64,000 nt of DNA, taken from NCBI RefSeq assembly GCF_009821115.1, contig NZ_VYTY01000003.1:310001-374000 (forward strand), read 5' to 3'. Origin of the DNA: Nitrincola alkalisediminis. Its GTDB lineage: Bacteria; Pseudomonadota; Gammaproteobacteria; Pseudomonadales; Balneatricaceae. The translations under genes and the position numbers were made by a program. Positions 26,619 through 35,609 of the stretch are shown here, piece by piece; positions within the stretch are counted from its first letter, which is position 1, and every line of letters starts with the position of its first letter. Under the pieces are notes generated by a model. That model was given only the letters and a program-made list of their open reading frames with translations. It was not told the DNA's origin and made no database searches.

Positions 26619-27458
26619 TTATTCTCCCAGATAGACTTCAATCACTTTGCGGTTATTCTGAACTTGATCCATGCTGCCCTCAGCCAACACGCTGCCTTGA
26701 TGCAACACTGTCACGGTACGATCTTTGCCCGCTAAGTGACGAACAAAGTCCATATCATGCTCGACTACGACCACTGAGTGCTTACCCGAGAGCGAAATCA
26801 GCAGCTCCGCTGTGCGGTCCATTTCTTGATGCGTCATCCCCGCAACGGGTTCGTCGACCAACAAGAGGCGAGGGCGTTGCATCAGTAGCATGCCAATTTC
26901 CAGCCACTGTTTTTGACCATGAGAAAGGCTGCCCGCTTGCAAGAGGGTTTGCTCTTTTAAGCCAATAATCTCCAACACTTCATCAATGCGATCACTCTGT
27001 TCACCCGTTAAGCGCGCGGTCAGAATACTAAACACCTTACGCTCTTCAGGCATAGACAGAAGCAGGTTGTCACGCACACTCAAAAACTCAAATACGGTGG
27101 GTTTTTGGAATTTACGGCCAATGCCTGCTTGGGCAATGGCTGGCTCATCCATCTCCAATAGGTTAATGGTTTGCCCAAACCAGGCAGACCCCGTATCGGG
27201 TTTAGTTTTTCCGGTAATGATGTCCATCATCGTGGTTTTGCCCGCGCCATTGGGACCGATAATGCAGCGTAACTCACCGTCATTGATGTAGAGGTTCAGG
27301 TTATTAATGGCTTTAAAACCATCAAAACTGACTGATAAGCCTTCCAAGTAGAGCAAGACATTTTTGCTGACGTTCAGTGTGGGGGCTTGTTGAGTGTGCA
27401 TGAACGAGAAGACACGGTTTTTGTCTTTTATTTCATCGAGTAAGCGTGCTTGGCTCAT
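26619..27458 (-). CDS. urtD: Urea ABC transporter ATPase UrtD
   Basis: A 279-residue LivG-type ATPase with Walker A GPNGAGKTTMMD (about residues 68-79), signature LSHGQKQWLEIGMLL, and Walker B LLLVDEPVAGMTHQE. The SHGQKQWLEIGM wording is typical of UrtD. It has a leader of about 30 residues before the ATPase fold. Its start overlaps the urtC stop by 4 bases. Confidence 0.92.
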   Translation of the reverse strand: MSQARLLDEIKDKNRVFSFMHTQQAPTLNVSKNVLLYLEGLSVSFDGFKAINNLNLYINDGELRCIIGPNGAGKTTMMDIITGKTKPDTGSAWFGQTINLLEMDEPAIAQAGIGRKFQKPTVFEFLSVRDNLLLSMPEERKVFSILTARLTGEQSDRIDEVLEIIGLKEQTLLQAGSLSHGQKQWLEIGMLLMQRPRLLLVDEPVAGMTHQEMDRTAELLISLSGKHSVVVVEHDMDFVRHLAGKDRTVTVLHQGSVLAEGSMDQVQNNRKVIEVYLGE

Positions 27459-28540
27459 ACGCTGGCCTCCTTACGACGAAACAGACCGGCAATCCCCTTG
27501 GGTAAAAACAAGGTGACTAGCACGAAAATAGCGCCCAATGCGAACAACCAGACATCTGGTAATTCGGTGGTGAACCAGGTTTTGGCGTAGTTAATAAACA
27601 AAGCACCCGCAACCGCACCGTAGAGCGTTGCACGGCCACCGACAGCGACCCAGACCACAATTTCAATTGAGTTCAGTGGTGAAAACTCGTTCGGATTGAT
27701 AATGCCGACTTGCGGAACATACAACGCGCCCGCAACCCCAGCAATCATGGCTGATAGGGTGAATACCCACAGCTTGACGTTTTCAACACGGTAGCCCAAA
27801 AAGCGTGCACGCGACTCGGCATCACGCACGGCAACACAGACCTTGCCCAGTCGGCTTTGGATGACGGCACGACTGATTAAATAGCCCAGAGCTAAGGCAA
27901 CCGCTGAGGCGACAAACAACCCAACTTTGGTTTCACGCGCTTGCAAGCTAAAGCCTAAAATATCTTTAAAGTCCGTTAAGCCATTATTGCCACCAAAGCC
28001 CATTTCATTGCGGAAAAAAGCCAACATCAGGGCGAAGGTTAAGGCTTGCGTGATAATGGATAAATAGACGCCAGATACGCGCGAACGAAAGGCCAAGGCA
28101 CCAAAAATAAACGCCAATAGGCCAGGCACCAGTATGATCAGGATGGCTGCGAACCAAAATTGATCTAAGCCCGTCCAGTACCAAGGCAAGCTGTCCCAGT
28201 TCAAGAACACCATGAAGTCTGGGAGCTCGGGATGTCCGTAGACTCCCCGCTCGCCGATCTGACGCATCAGATACATGCCCATGACATAGCCACCGAGCGC
28301 AAAGAACGCCCCATGACCTAGCGTTAAGATACCAAGGTAGCCCCAGACTAAATCAACGGACAGTGCCAAGAGTGCTAAGGTCAAGTATTTGCCGAGCAGC
28401 GCCACCGTGTAGGTGGGAATATGCAAGGCATGATCAGGGGGTAAGGCATTGAGCATGGGGACTGCAATAATGGCAATCGCCAGTAGCAGTAGCAATATCT
28501 GCCCACCCCGATCTTCTTTAATAAGATTCCATAACATCAT
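27455..28540 (-). CDS. urtC: Urea ABC transporter permease UrtC
   Basis: A 361-residue LivM-type permease with about ten hydrophobic segments, the VDLVWGYLGILTLGHGAFFALGG region (about residues 62-84) and the cytoplasmic loop near AVRDAESRARFLGY. It is one half of the urea channel with UrtB. It overlaps urtD by 4 bases and follows urtB by 3. Confidence 0.93.
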   Translation of the reverse strand: MMLWNLIKEDRGGQILLLLLAIAIIAVPMLNALPPDHALHIPTYTVALLGKYLTLALLALSVDLVWGYLGILTLGHGAFFALGGYVMGMYLMRQIGERGVYGHPELPDFMVFLNWDSLPWYWTGLDQFWFAAILIILVPGLLAFIFGALAFRSRVSGVYLSIITQALTFALMLAFFRNEMGFGGNNGLTDFKDILGFSLQARETKVGLFVASAVALALGYLISRAVIQSRLGKVCVAVRDAESRARFLGYRVENVKLWVFTLSAMIAGVAGALYVPQVGIINPNEFSPLNSIEIVVWVAVGGRATLYGAVAGALFINYAKTWFTTELPDVWLFALGAIFVLVTLFLPKGIAGLFRRKEASV

Positions 28541-28543
28541 GGC

Positions 28544-30166
28544 TTAACCCTCTGCCGCACGACCGCGTTGCGGAAAGAGTCCGCGCGGTTTTTTCTGGAT
28601 AAAGAGAATAATGAAGACGAGGACTAATATCTTAGCCAATACCGCACCCGCCCAAGGCTCCATAATTTTGTTGGCAACGCCCAGTGTCATCCCTGCGACC
28701 AGAGTTCCCCAAATATTACCGACACCGCCAAAGACCACCACCATAAAGGAGTCGATAATGTAGGCTTGTCCTAGGTTGGGTCCGACGTTGGTGATTTGTG
28801 ATAGCGCCACGCCTGCAATGCCAGCAACCCCTGATCCTAAGCCAAAGGTCATCATATCGACACGTTCTGAGCGGACGCCCATGGCACGCGCCATTGCACG
28901 GTTTTGAGACACGGCTCTGACTTGCAAACCCAATGCGGTACGTTTCAAAATCATTAAGAGTGCGAAGAAAACCAATAAGCAAAAAATAATGATGTACAAA
29001 CGGTTGAGGGTGATGGCGAACACTGGGTTAAATTCCAGCATGCCACTCATCCACGAAGGTGTTTCGACGGTTTTATTCAAGGGTGAGAAAATGGTACGCA
29101 CAGCCTGTTGCAGAACAAGGCTGATACCAAAGGTTGCCAGCAGTGTCTCTAATGGACGGCCATATAAAAAGCGTATGACGCCACGTTCAATGGCAATACC
29201 CACAAGACCGGATACGACAAAGGCCGCGGGTATGGCAACCAAAACAGACAGACCGATGTGGTTAGGCATTAACTGTTGAATAACAAAAGTGGTGTAAGCA
29301 CCAATCATGATTAACTCGCCATGGGCCATGTTAATCACGCCCATCACACCAAAGGTGATTGCTAAGCCAATAGCGGCGAGGACTAGGACAGAGCCTAGGC
29401 TAAGTCCGAAGTAAACGGTTTCGAGGCCTTTGTAAAATTTGATCTTTTGTTCAATGCCAATCAGCCCTTTTTCCGCCAATTCTTTTAAGGAAGCATTCTC
29501 GGTTTGGCTGACAAATTGGTTTAAGGCGTTGCGCGCACGCGGTTCTAACGAAGCGGCTAAGGTGTCAATGGCATCTCGCTGAGCGGCTTCATCTGTCTGT
29601 GTGAGGGTGTCAATGGCAATCGCAACCGCCATCAGATCACGGACTTTGTCATTTGTTTCTGAGGTATAGGCCGCACGAATCAGACTTAGGGCTTCTGGAT
29701 CTGGATCGCCCATCATTTGTCGTACCGCTTTGATTCGAGTTTTGCTGGAGTCTGCTGTTAAGCCTGTTTGAGCCATGACTCGGCGAATCTGCGTGCGTTG
29801 TGCATTGTTGAGGGCAACACGGCGAAAATCCCGAGGGCGCTCAATGACAACATCACGTTCATCCAGAAAATGTAAGGCGCTTTGTCCCGCCTCGGCACGA
29901 TCCACTAAATAAAGTTGGTTATCCGTGCGGTTAAAAAAGAACTTGCCCTCTAGCAGTAAACCGTAAATATCGAAGGCCAATTCATGTTGTGACTGTGTCA
30001 AAAGCTCAATGGCTTTTGTTCGGTCTTGGTTATTCGATGAGATCAACAGCGTCTGCAACTCAAGAAGCACAGGGTCGTCAGATTTGGCAAATGCAGGTTG
30101 TACAGCACAGAGCAAGAGAACCAGCAGGCCTAAAGCGCACATTAGGTGCTTAATCCGGCTTTTCAT
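28544..30166 (-). CDS. urtB: Urea ABC transporter permease UrtB
   Basis: A LivH-type permease with a signal peptide (start at MKSRIKHL, 30166) and, as is normal for UrtB, a long extracytoplasmic N-terminal region (about residues 28-240) before the membrane domain (about 245-535; GVMGVINMAHGELIMIGAY). An in-frame ATG at 30220 would add 18 residues in front of the signal peptide and is not preferred. Total 540 residues. It lies 75 bases after urtA. Confidence 0.92.
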   Translation of the reverse strand: MKSRIKHLMCALGLLVLLLCAVQPAFAKSDDPVLLELQTLLISSNNQDRTKAIELLTQSQHELAFDIYGLLLEGKFFFNRTDNQLYLVDRAEAGQSALHFLDERDVVIERPRDFRRVALNNAQRTQIRRVMAQTGLTADSSKTRIKAVRQMMGDPDPEALSLIRAAYTSETNDKVRDLMAVAIAIDTLTQTDEAAQRDAIDTLAASLEPRARNALNQFVSQTENASLKELAEKGLIGIEQKIKFYKGLETVYFGLSLGSVLVLAAIGLAITFGVMGVINMAHGELIMIGAYTTFVIQQLMPNHIGLSVLVAIPAAFVVSGLVGIAIERGVIRFLYGRPLETLLATFGISLVLQQAVRTIFSPLNKTVETPSWMSGMLEFNPVFAITLNRLYIIIFCLLVFFALLMILKRTALGLQVRAVSQNRAMARAMGVRSERVDMMTFGLGSGVAGIAGVALSQITNVGPNLGQAYIIDSFMVVVFGGVGNIWGTLVAGMTLGVANKIMEPWAGAVLAKILVLVFIILFIQKKPRGLFPQRGRAAEG

Positions 30167-30240
30167 AATTGAATATCCCAGAAAAGTGGAGCGAGAAGTC
30201 GCTGCATGCAGAGGTTGCATGCAGCGAAGTACACTTGCGA

Positions 30241-31533
30241 TTATTCGAAGTTCTGACCTGAGCAGGTTTTGGTGACTACGTTGTAGTTACCGCACGAGAG
30301 AGGCTTGCGCCAATCTGAAATAATATCTTTAGAACCTTCTAAGAAGTCAGACCACGCATCGCCAACAACGGTGCTAGGCGTTTGCCAAACCACTTCAAAC
30401 TGACCATCGGACTGGATTTCACCGATAAAGACAGGTTTGGTGATGTGATGGTTTGGCATCATCGCCGCATAGCCACCCGTCAAATTGGGCACTGTAACAC
30501 CGATGATGGCTTCTTGGACGGCTGATGGATCCGTCGTGCCTGCTTTGTTTACCGCTTCAACCCACATGTTAAAGCCGATGTAGTGCGCTTCCATTGGGTC
30601 ATTGGTTACGCGGTTGGTGTCACCCGTAAACGCATGCCAAGTATCGATAAACTCGTCATTCGCCTCGGTGTCGATGCTCATGAAGTAGTTCCAAGCTGCC
30701 AAGTGCCCGACCAGAGGCGCGGTATCAATACCGGACAGTTCTTCTTCACCAACAGAGAAGGCAATGACTGGGATATCTTCTGCAGAGACGCCTTGCGCAC
30801 CTAACTCACGGTAGAAGGGTACGTTTGCGTCACCGTTAATGGTGGATACAACGGCTGTTTTCTTGCCTTCACCACCAAAGCGACGAATGTCGGAAACGAT
30901 GGTTTGCCAATCCGAATGACCGAACGGCGTGTAGTTGATCATGATGTCCGCTTCTGCAACCCCTTTGGATTTCAAGTAGGCTTCAAGAATACGGTTGGTG
31001 GTGCGTGGATAGACATAGTCTGTACCAGCCAGAACCCAGCGTTCAATTCCGAGCTCATTCATTAAATAATCAACGGCAGGAATGGCTTGTTGGTTAGGGG
31101 CAGCACCTGTGTAGAAAACGTTTTTAGACGACTCTTCGCCTTCGTACTGAACGGGGTAAAACAACAGTCCGTTAAGCTCTTCAACAACGGGTAAAACAGA
31201 TTTACGTGAAACAGATGTCCATGCACCAAAAATAGCCGCGACTTTATCACGCTCAAGCAGCTCACGTGCACGCTCTGCGAACAGTGGCCAATCCGACGCA
31301 GGGTCCACAACAACGGCTTCTAACTGTTTGCCTAAAACGCCACCTTGCTTGTTTTGCTCTTCAATCAGCATCAGCATGGTGTCTTTCAGTGTGGTTTCAC
31401 TGATGGCCATGGTGCCGGATAGTGAGTGCAATACGCCGACCTTAATGGTGTCGGAGGCTTGAGCGGTGATTGCCGCAATTGACAGAGCGAGAGCACAGGT
31501 TGCAGTGGCCAGTTTCTTGTTCATCTGTTTCAT
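30241..31533 (-). CDS. urtA: Urea ABC transporter substrate-binding protein UrtA
   Basis: A 430-residue periplasmic type I binding protein (Peripla_BP_5) with a signal peptide ending near AQASD. It contains the UrtA-typical VGVLHSLSGTMAISETTLKD opening and GAWTSVSRKSVLPV. It binds urea for UrtBCDE. AGGA precedes the ATG at 31533; a second ATG three codons later is also possible. It is the first gene of urtABCDE. Confidence 0.93.
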   Translation of the reverse strand: MKQMNKKLATATCALALSIAAITAQASDTIKVGVLHSLSGTMAISETTLKDTMLMLIEEQNKQGGVLGKQLEAVVVDPASDWPLFAERARELLERDKVAAIFGAWTSVSRKSVLPVVEELNGLLFYPVQYEGEESSKNVFYTGAAPNQQAIPAVDYLMNELGIERWVLAGTDYVYPRTTNRILEAYLKSKGVAEADIMINYTPFGHSDWQTIVSDIRRFGGEGKKTAVVSTINGDANVPFYRELGAQGVSAEDIPVIAFSVGEEELSGIDTAPLVGHLAAWNYFMSIDTEANDEFIDTWHAFTGDTNRVTNDPMEAHYIGFNMWVEAVNKAGTTDPSAVQEAIIGVTVPNLTGGYAAMMPNHHITKPVFIGEIQSDGQFEVVWQTPSTVVGDAWSDFLEGSKDIISDWRKPLSCGNYNVVTKTCSGQNFE

Positions 31534-31571
31534 CGGTCAAATCCTATCTGGTTTAAGGTTTGCTGTGATAC

Positions 31572-31587
31572 AGCATTAAGTGTGCCA
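31572..31587 (-). promoter_or_regulatory. Sigma-54 promoter of the urt operon
   Basis: On the minus strand TGGCAC-ACTTA-ATGCT matches RpoN -24/-12 boxes with GG and GC 10 bases apart and one mismatch in the -12 box. It lies about 39 bases upstream of urtA. Confidence 0.7.
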
Positions 31588-31663
31588 ATTCTTCAAACTC
31601 CCTGTAATTGAAGGTTGTGAACCTGATTAAGGTGTGCAGGAGGGGGATGTTGATAAAGAGGCT

Positions 31664-31683
31664 TGCCCTGTGTTGGTGCGAAA
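31664..31683 (-). promoter_or_regulatory. NtrC-like site upstream of urtA
   Basis: CGCACCAACACAGGGCA on the minus strand (31664-31680) resembles the NtrC dyad TGCACCAACATGGTGCA, with one good and one poor arm. It includes the GGTGCGAAA wording (31675-31683 on the plus strand) also found before ureA and nasA. It is about 80 bases upstream of the -24 box. The rest of 31534-31894 has no visible gene. Confidence 0.4.
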
Positions 31684-31894
31684 AAGATTTTAATGGCGCT
31701 CGATAATAGGGCGAGGCTTGCTCTGGCTAATTCTAGAGACTAAGGTACAGGGGGGTAGAGTAAGTCTTTGATGAGCATGGTGTATTTAAAATGTCCGTAT
31801 TTCGATAAGGCTTTTGGGTGTACTTTTGGGTTTAATCAGAGTATTACATATAGCTGTTAGCGTATCTAAAGTCGGTCGTGTTTAGAGGTGTTGT

Positions 31895-33082
31895 ATGAGA
31901 ATAGTTGGCTTCCGATTGGAGAACATTGCAGGCTTGAGCCAGTTAAACGTGACAATGCCTGCGTATTTAGAAGACTCGGGTCGTGTGACCTTGCTCAGTG
32001 GTAGCAGCGGCACAGGTAAGTCGGCCGCTATGCGAGCCTTGGCCTATGGGCTGACCTGGTTTTCTTCACGACTAAAGAATGACAAACTGAATGGCAAGAT
32101 GTTTCCGATAAGTGACCTAAAAGAGGGCGCTGATCATTGCTCACTTGAAATTCGTGCAGAGGATCCCAGTGTTGAAGGCACGTTAAGTTGGGCGCTAACG
32201 CGTAAGAAAAAGGGCGCAGGGTTTGCTGATCGAGCCGAAATAAGTGAGATGGTGGTTGTGACGCAACACTATGCTCAGCGGCTTCAACGTGATGCAGAAG
32301 ACGGTATCCCATTAGTGGCGTATTATCCGTCGGATCGTTCATTCAGCATCCCCAATTTCTTGCCCAAAGGATCACTGACGCATCCGTTAAATGTTCTGGA
32401 TAATACGGTTCCAGATAGTGTTGATTTCATCACTTTTTTTCATTGGCTGCGTGAGCAAGAAGACCTGGAGAATGAGTTGCGCAGTCGAGCCATGCATCTC
32501 AGCCTAGCGAATGCTCGTCGTCAGCACGCGCATCCTGACATATCCAACCTGTATAAGGCATTGGATGTTGAGCGTTGCCAGTCAGCACACCCTCCCATGA
32601 CCGCTTTGCGTCAGGTGTGGCAATACCTCTTGCCTGAGTTAACCAATATCCGTATAGAGCGCCATCCCGCACCCCGTTTGTTGTTTGATAAACGAGGCGT
32701 CACCTTAGAGTTAAACCAACTGTCACGGTCGGAGCGCCAGTTGTTGGCATTAAGTGGAGATATTGTTAAACGTTTGTGCCAGACCCATCCCTTGAGCCTG
32801 ACCCCTTTAAGCGGCAGTGGGATTATCCTCATTGACGATATCGATCAATCCTTGGATGTGAAAATGCAGCCGACGCTACTCAAGTCCTTGGCCTATTTGT
32901 TCCCAAATTGCCAGTTTATCGTGACTGGACAGGCGCTTGCGCTTGCGCAAAGCGATTTACCTCTAGTGCACTATTGCTTGGACAAGAAGGAACACGCTGA
33001 GGTTCAAGAGGGCAGTTCAACACGCCTTTTGGCTGCCCCTTTGGGAAAAGTGAGTCAATCTTTATCGGGAGAGGAGTCTTGA
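31895..33082 (+). CDS. ABC/SMC-type ATPase of unknown function
   Basis: A 395-residue P-loop ATPase of the AAA_21/AAA_23 (RecF/SMC-like) type. Walker A is GSSGTGKSAAMRAL (about residues 36-49), an ABC-like signature is QLSRSERQLLALSGDIV (about 278-294), and Walker B is SGIILIDDIDQSLD (about 307-320). The usual catalytic Glu after the Walker B Asp is replaced by Asp. There is no long coiled coil and no fused nuclease domain. It starts after AGAGGTG. Single-gene context gives no function; defence, RNA or repair roles are all possible. Confidence 0.7.
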   Translation: MRIVGFRLENIAGLSQLNVTMPAYLEDSGRVTLLSGSSGTGKSAAMRALAYGLTWFSSRLKNDKLNGKMFPISDLKEGADHCSLEIRAEDPSVEGTLSWALTRKKKGAGFADRAEISEMVVVTQHYAQRLQRDAEDGIPLVAYYPSDRSFSIPNFLPKGSLTHPLNVLDNTVPDSVDFITFFHWLREQEDLENELRSRAMHLSLANARRQHAHPDISNLYKALDVERCQSAHPPMTALRQVWQYLLPELTNIRIERHPAPRLLFDKRGVTLELNQLSRSERQLLALSGDIVKRLCQTHPLSLTPLSGSGIILIDDIDQSLDVKMQPTLLKSLAYLFPNCQFIVTGQALALAQSDLPLVHYCLDKKEHAEVQEGSSTRLLAAPLGKVSQSLSGEES

Positions 33083-33543
33083 TCTAAGATGATGCGCCCA
33101 CGAGGCTGGTCTTGGGCGCGTATCTGTTGGCGCTCAAACCAGCCTTGATTCACCTCTAGAGCATATTGGGCGGGTCTATCTGAACAATGGGTTTGGTCCG
33201 ATAAGGGATGCATGTCAGTGACTTGCATCAGCACAAATTCTGCATCAAAAAAACCAATGGATAAGGGAACCAATGTGTTGCGCATCCAGAAACAGAGCGG
33301 CTCGGCGTTGTTAAAAACGAACAGCATGCCAGCATCCTCATCCAGATGTTCGCGCCACATCAGCCCTCTTGAACGTTGCACGGGCGTCTGAGCCAACTCT
33401 ACCTTGAGTTGTTTTCCGCCGATCTCAAACTTAGCGATATCAAATGCGTACAGATCTGCGTTTGCATTGGTGGCAAGGCAAACAAAGGCGATGAATCCTA
33501 AAAAAAGACGCAGACGACCTCCTGACAACGTCGGAAACAACAT
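33055..33543 (-). CDS. DUF192 family exported protein
   Basis: A 162-residue protein with a signal peptide (cleavage near ANADL) and a DUF192 domain: VELAQTPVQRSRGLMWREHL (about residues 48-67) and LCFWMRNTLVPLSIGFFD (about 83-100). Family function is not established. The last 28 bases overlap the end of the convergent ATPase gene. The gene starts 5 bases after trhO and shares its strand, so the two are probably co-transcribed. Confidence 0.85.
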   Translation of the reverse strand: MLFPTLSGGRLRLFLGFIAFVCLATNANADLYAFDIAKFEIGGKQLKVELAQTPVQRSRGLMWREHLDEDAGMLFVFNNAEPLCFWMRNTLVPLSIGFFDAEFVLMQVTDMHPLSDQTHCSDRPAQYALEVNQGWFERQQIRAQDQPRGRIILDQDSSPDKD

Positions 33544-33548
33544 TGGTA

Positions 33549-34526
33549 CTAGTCCTTTTGCTGTGCGACTTTACGTGCCTTTTTTTCGGCTCTGCGTCGT
33601 TCAGCGGTTTGAAACGCATCGGCACCAATATGGGCTTCGCCACGTTGTTTAGCCAATTCCAATTGCTTTTGCCGAGAGGCGTAGCGCTCACGCTGCTCTG
33701 GGGTCTGTTTATCGGCGCAATGAGGGCAGCTAATGCCTTCTTCGTAATGCGGGCTGAGCGTATCTTCTTCAGATAAGGGCGCTCGGCAACCCGCACAGAG
33801 CGAATAATGACCCGGTTGCAGGTCGTGATCAACGGTGACGCGATTATCAAATACAAAGCATTCACCCTCCCATAAAGACTCCTCTTTTGGGACCTCTTCA
33901 AGGTACTTTAGAATGCCGCCGTGCAAATGATAGACCTCTTCAAAGCCTTGCTCTTTTAAATAGGCCGTGCTTTTTTCACAACGTATGCCACCTGTACAAA
34001 ACATAGCGACTTTCTTGTGTTGCTGGGGATCTAGATGTGTTTTGACATAGTCCGGAAATTCACGGAAGGTCTCTGTTTTAGGGTTTATCGCCCCTTTAAA
34101 CGTGCCAATGCCAACCTCATAGTCGTTACGTGTATCCACCAGAATCACGTTTGGATCACTGATCAGGGCGTTCCAGTCTTTCGGTTCGACATAGGTTCCG
34201 ACAACTCTCTTAGGGTCGATGCCTTCAACGCCGAGCGTGACAATTTCTTTTTTCAATTTCACTTTTGTACGATAAAAAGGCTGTTCGTCGCTTAATGACT
34301 CTTTGTAGTCAATACCGGAAAAGGCTTCGTATTGTGCAAACCAGTCTTTCAAGGCATCAATGGCTTGGCGAGAGCCTGCAACCGTGCCATTAATGCCCTC
34401 AGCCGCTAAGAGTAATGTGCCACGAATACCCTGCTGTTCAAGGGTGGCCTGTAAGGGGGCTCTTAACGCGACATGGTCTTCCAAGGTAACAAATTTATAC
34501 AGTGCACAGACAACAATCTTAGACAT
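33549..34526 (-). CDS. trhO: Oxygen-dependent tRNA uridine(34) hydroxylase TrhO (YceA)
   Basis: A 325-residue rhodanese-type enzyme. It has an N-terminal acylphosphatase-like region, a rhodanese domain with active-site Cys177 ([11 protein letters not shown]), and a cysteine-rich C-terminus (CAGC and CPHC, about residues 245-270). TrhO makes 5-hydroxyuridine at tRNA position 34. The tail is rich in Lys and Arg. The gene is upstream of the DUF192 gene. Confidence 0.9.
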   Translation of the reverse strand: MSKIVVCALYKFVTLEDHVALRAPLQATLEQQGIRGTLLLAAEGINGTVAGSRQAIDALKDWFAQYEAFSGIDYKESLSDEQPFYRTKVKLKKEIVTLGVEGIDPKRVVGTYVEPKDWNALISDPNVILVDTRNDYEVGIGTFKGAINPKTETFREFPDYVKTHLDPQQHKKVAMFCTGGIRCEKSTAYLKEQGFEEVYHLHGGILKYLEEVPKEESLWEGECFVFDNRVTVDHDLQPGHYSLCAGCRAPLSEEDTLSPHYEEGISCPHCADKQTPEQRERYASRQKQLELAKQRGEAHIGADAFQTAERRRAEKKARKVAQQKD

Positions 34527-34641
34527 AGCTTCCTCTAGCTCAACAGTTCTAGCCTAACTGGGCTGATCCGCATAGGAAGACGTGACGTGCAGGCTAGGGC
34601 ACGACTTCCAGAATGAATCGATAAATGAATTGGTCAATATT

Positions 34642-35400
34642 TTAACAGCTTTGTTGCGTTTGTGCTCGACTCCATAACGCATCTAACTGCGTTAACCATT
34701 GACTCATGCGTGTCCAAGCGTTTTCGGCTGGGTAGGTTGGCAAGTACTGCATTAAATATTGGCGTTCTGATTGAGTTAATTGCAGCATGCGTTGCAGTGC
34801 AATGGCATCTATCCAGGGGTTTCCACGCGTCGCATATTCCCAATCGATTAGAATGACGTGTTCATGGCTCAACAATAAATTCCCGGGATGGATGTCCTGA
34901 TGAATAAAGCACATCATCTCGTCACACCATAGACGAACCTCTGCCAAGAGTGATGCTTCAAGCGCATCCGTGTCCGCCCCATGTCCAGCTAAGTCGGCAT
35001 ACTGTTGAATCAAGGCTGTGTAGTTCATTTTGTGACCCTCAAAGGGGATTTGCCATAGCTCCGTGACGCTGTGCAACAGGTGTTGGCGTTGTGCAGGGCT
35101 CAGGGTTTGAGGATCAAAGGTGTGAGTGGCTTGATCGTCAAATAAAATCCCTTCTTCCAGATACAAGCACACTTTGGGTGCCCAGCTCCGCCCATGGATG
35201 CACTGCAAGGCAAGACGCTCAGCAATGTGAGAGCTGCCTGGTTGGTGATGAATACGCTCACGCCAGATATAGCGTTGATTACCACAGGTTAAACGCCAAT
35301 GCTGATTAGCCGTACCTGCACCTATATAGTCGATGTCAGGCATTGCGTTTAACCAAGTGATTAACTCAGTTGGGAGACGAAGGATAGGTTGGTTTGTCAT
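34642..35400 (-). CDS. Choline/thiamine-kinase-like phosphotransferase (ThiK-like)
   Basis: A 252-residue APH-fold kinase with the Brenner motif FIHQDIHPGNLLL and the downstream LIDWEYATRGNPWID, giving the catalytic Asp and the metal-binding Asp. It is divergent from the TPP riboswitch and thiamine transporter, so thiamine kinase (ThiK/YcfN type) is the best guess. The frame stays open to 35514 but would read through the riboswitch; the ATG at 35400 begins a normal family N-terminus. Confidence 0.7.
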   Translation of the reverse strand: MTNQPILRLPTELITWLNAMPDIDYIGAGTANQHWRLTCGNQRYIWRERIHHQPGSSHIAERLALQCIHGRSWAPKVCLYLEEGILFDDQATHTFDPQTLSPAQRQHLLHSVTELWQIPFEGHKMNYTALIQQYADLAGHGADTDALEASLLAEVRLWCDEMMCFIHQDIHPGNLLLSHEHVILIDWEYATRGNPWIDAIALQRMLQLTQSERQYLMQYLPTYPAENAWTRMSQWLTQLDALWSRAQTQQSC

Positions 35401-35412
35401 TGAATGCGTTGG

Positions 35413-35418
35413 TATACT
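35413..35418 (+). promoter_or_regulatory. Likely -10 box of the thi operon
   Basis: TATACT with a weak TTGGTT -35-like element 18 bases upstream (35389-35394). Transcription starting about 7 bases later would enter the TPP riboswitch at once. The promoter overlaps the start of the divergent kinase gene. Confidence 0.45.
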
Positions 35419-35427
35419 AAGTCGAGT

Positions 35428-35530
35428 CTCATCGGGGTGCCAAAACTGTGCAGGTTTAATCTGTCGAGCGGTTGGCTGAGAGTATACACCCGTTGAACCT
35501 GATCCGGTTAGCACCGGCGTAGGGATTGAG
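35428..35530 (+). ncRNA. TPP (THI-box) riboswitch
   Basis: The conserved elements appear in order: GGGGTGCC, GGCTGAGAG, ACCCGTTGAACCTGATC and CCGGTTAGCACCGGCGTAGG, closed by a CTCATC/GATTGAG P1 stem. It binds thiamine pyrophosphate and switches off the downstream thiamine transporter. AATCCC (about 35574-35579) followed by TTATTTTTTG could pair with GGGATT to form a terminator, suggesting transcriptional control; this last part is inference. Confidence 0.93.
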
Positions 35531-35609
35531 CCATGCCTTGCTTTGAATGCTTGTCTTTGTCTATTGCCGGTAATCCCAACCTCCTTATTTTTTGTGGATG
35601 CCGTTCGTT

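Noticed and set aside
33440-33901. 153-codon frame overlapping trhO and the DUF192 start
   Set aside because: It overlaps two recognised genes in another frame of the same strand; no family resemblance.
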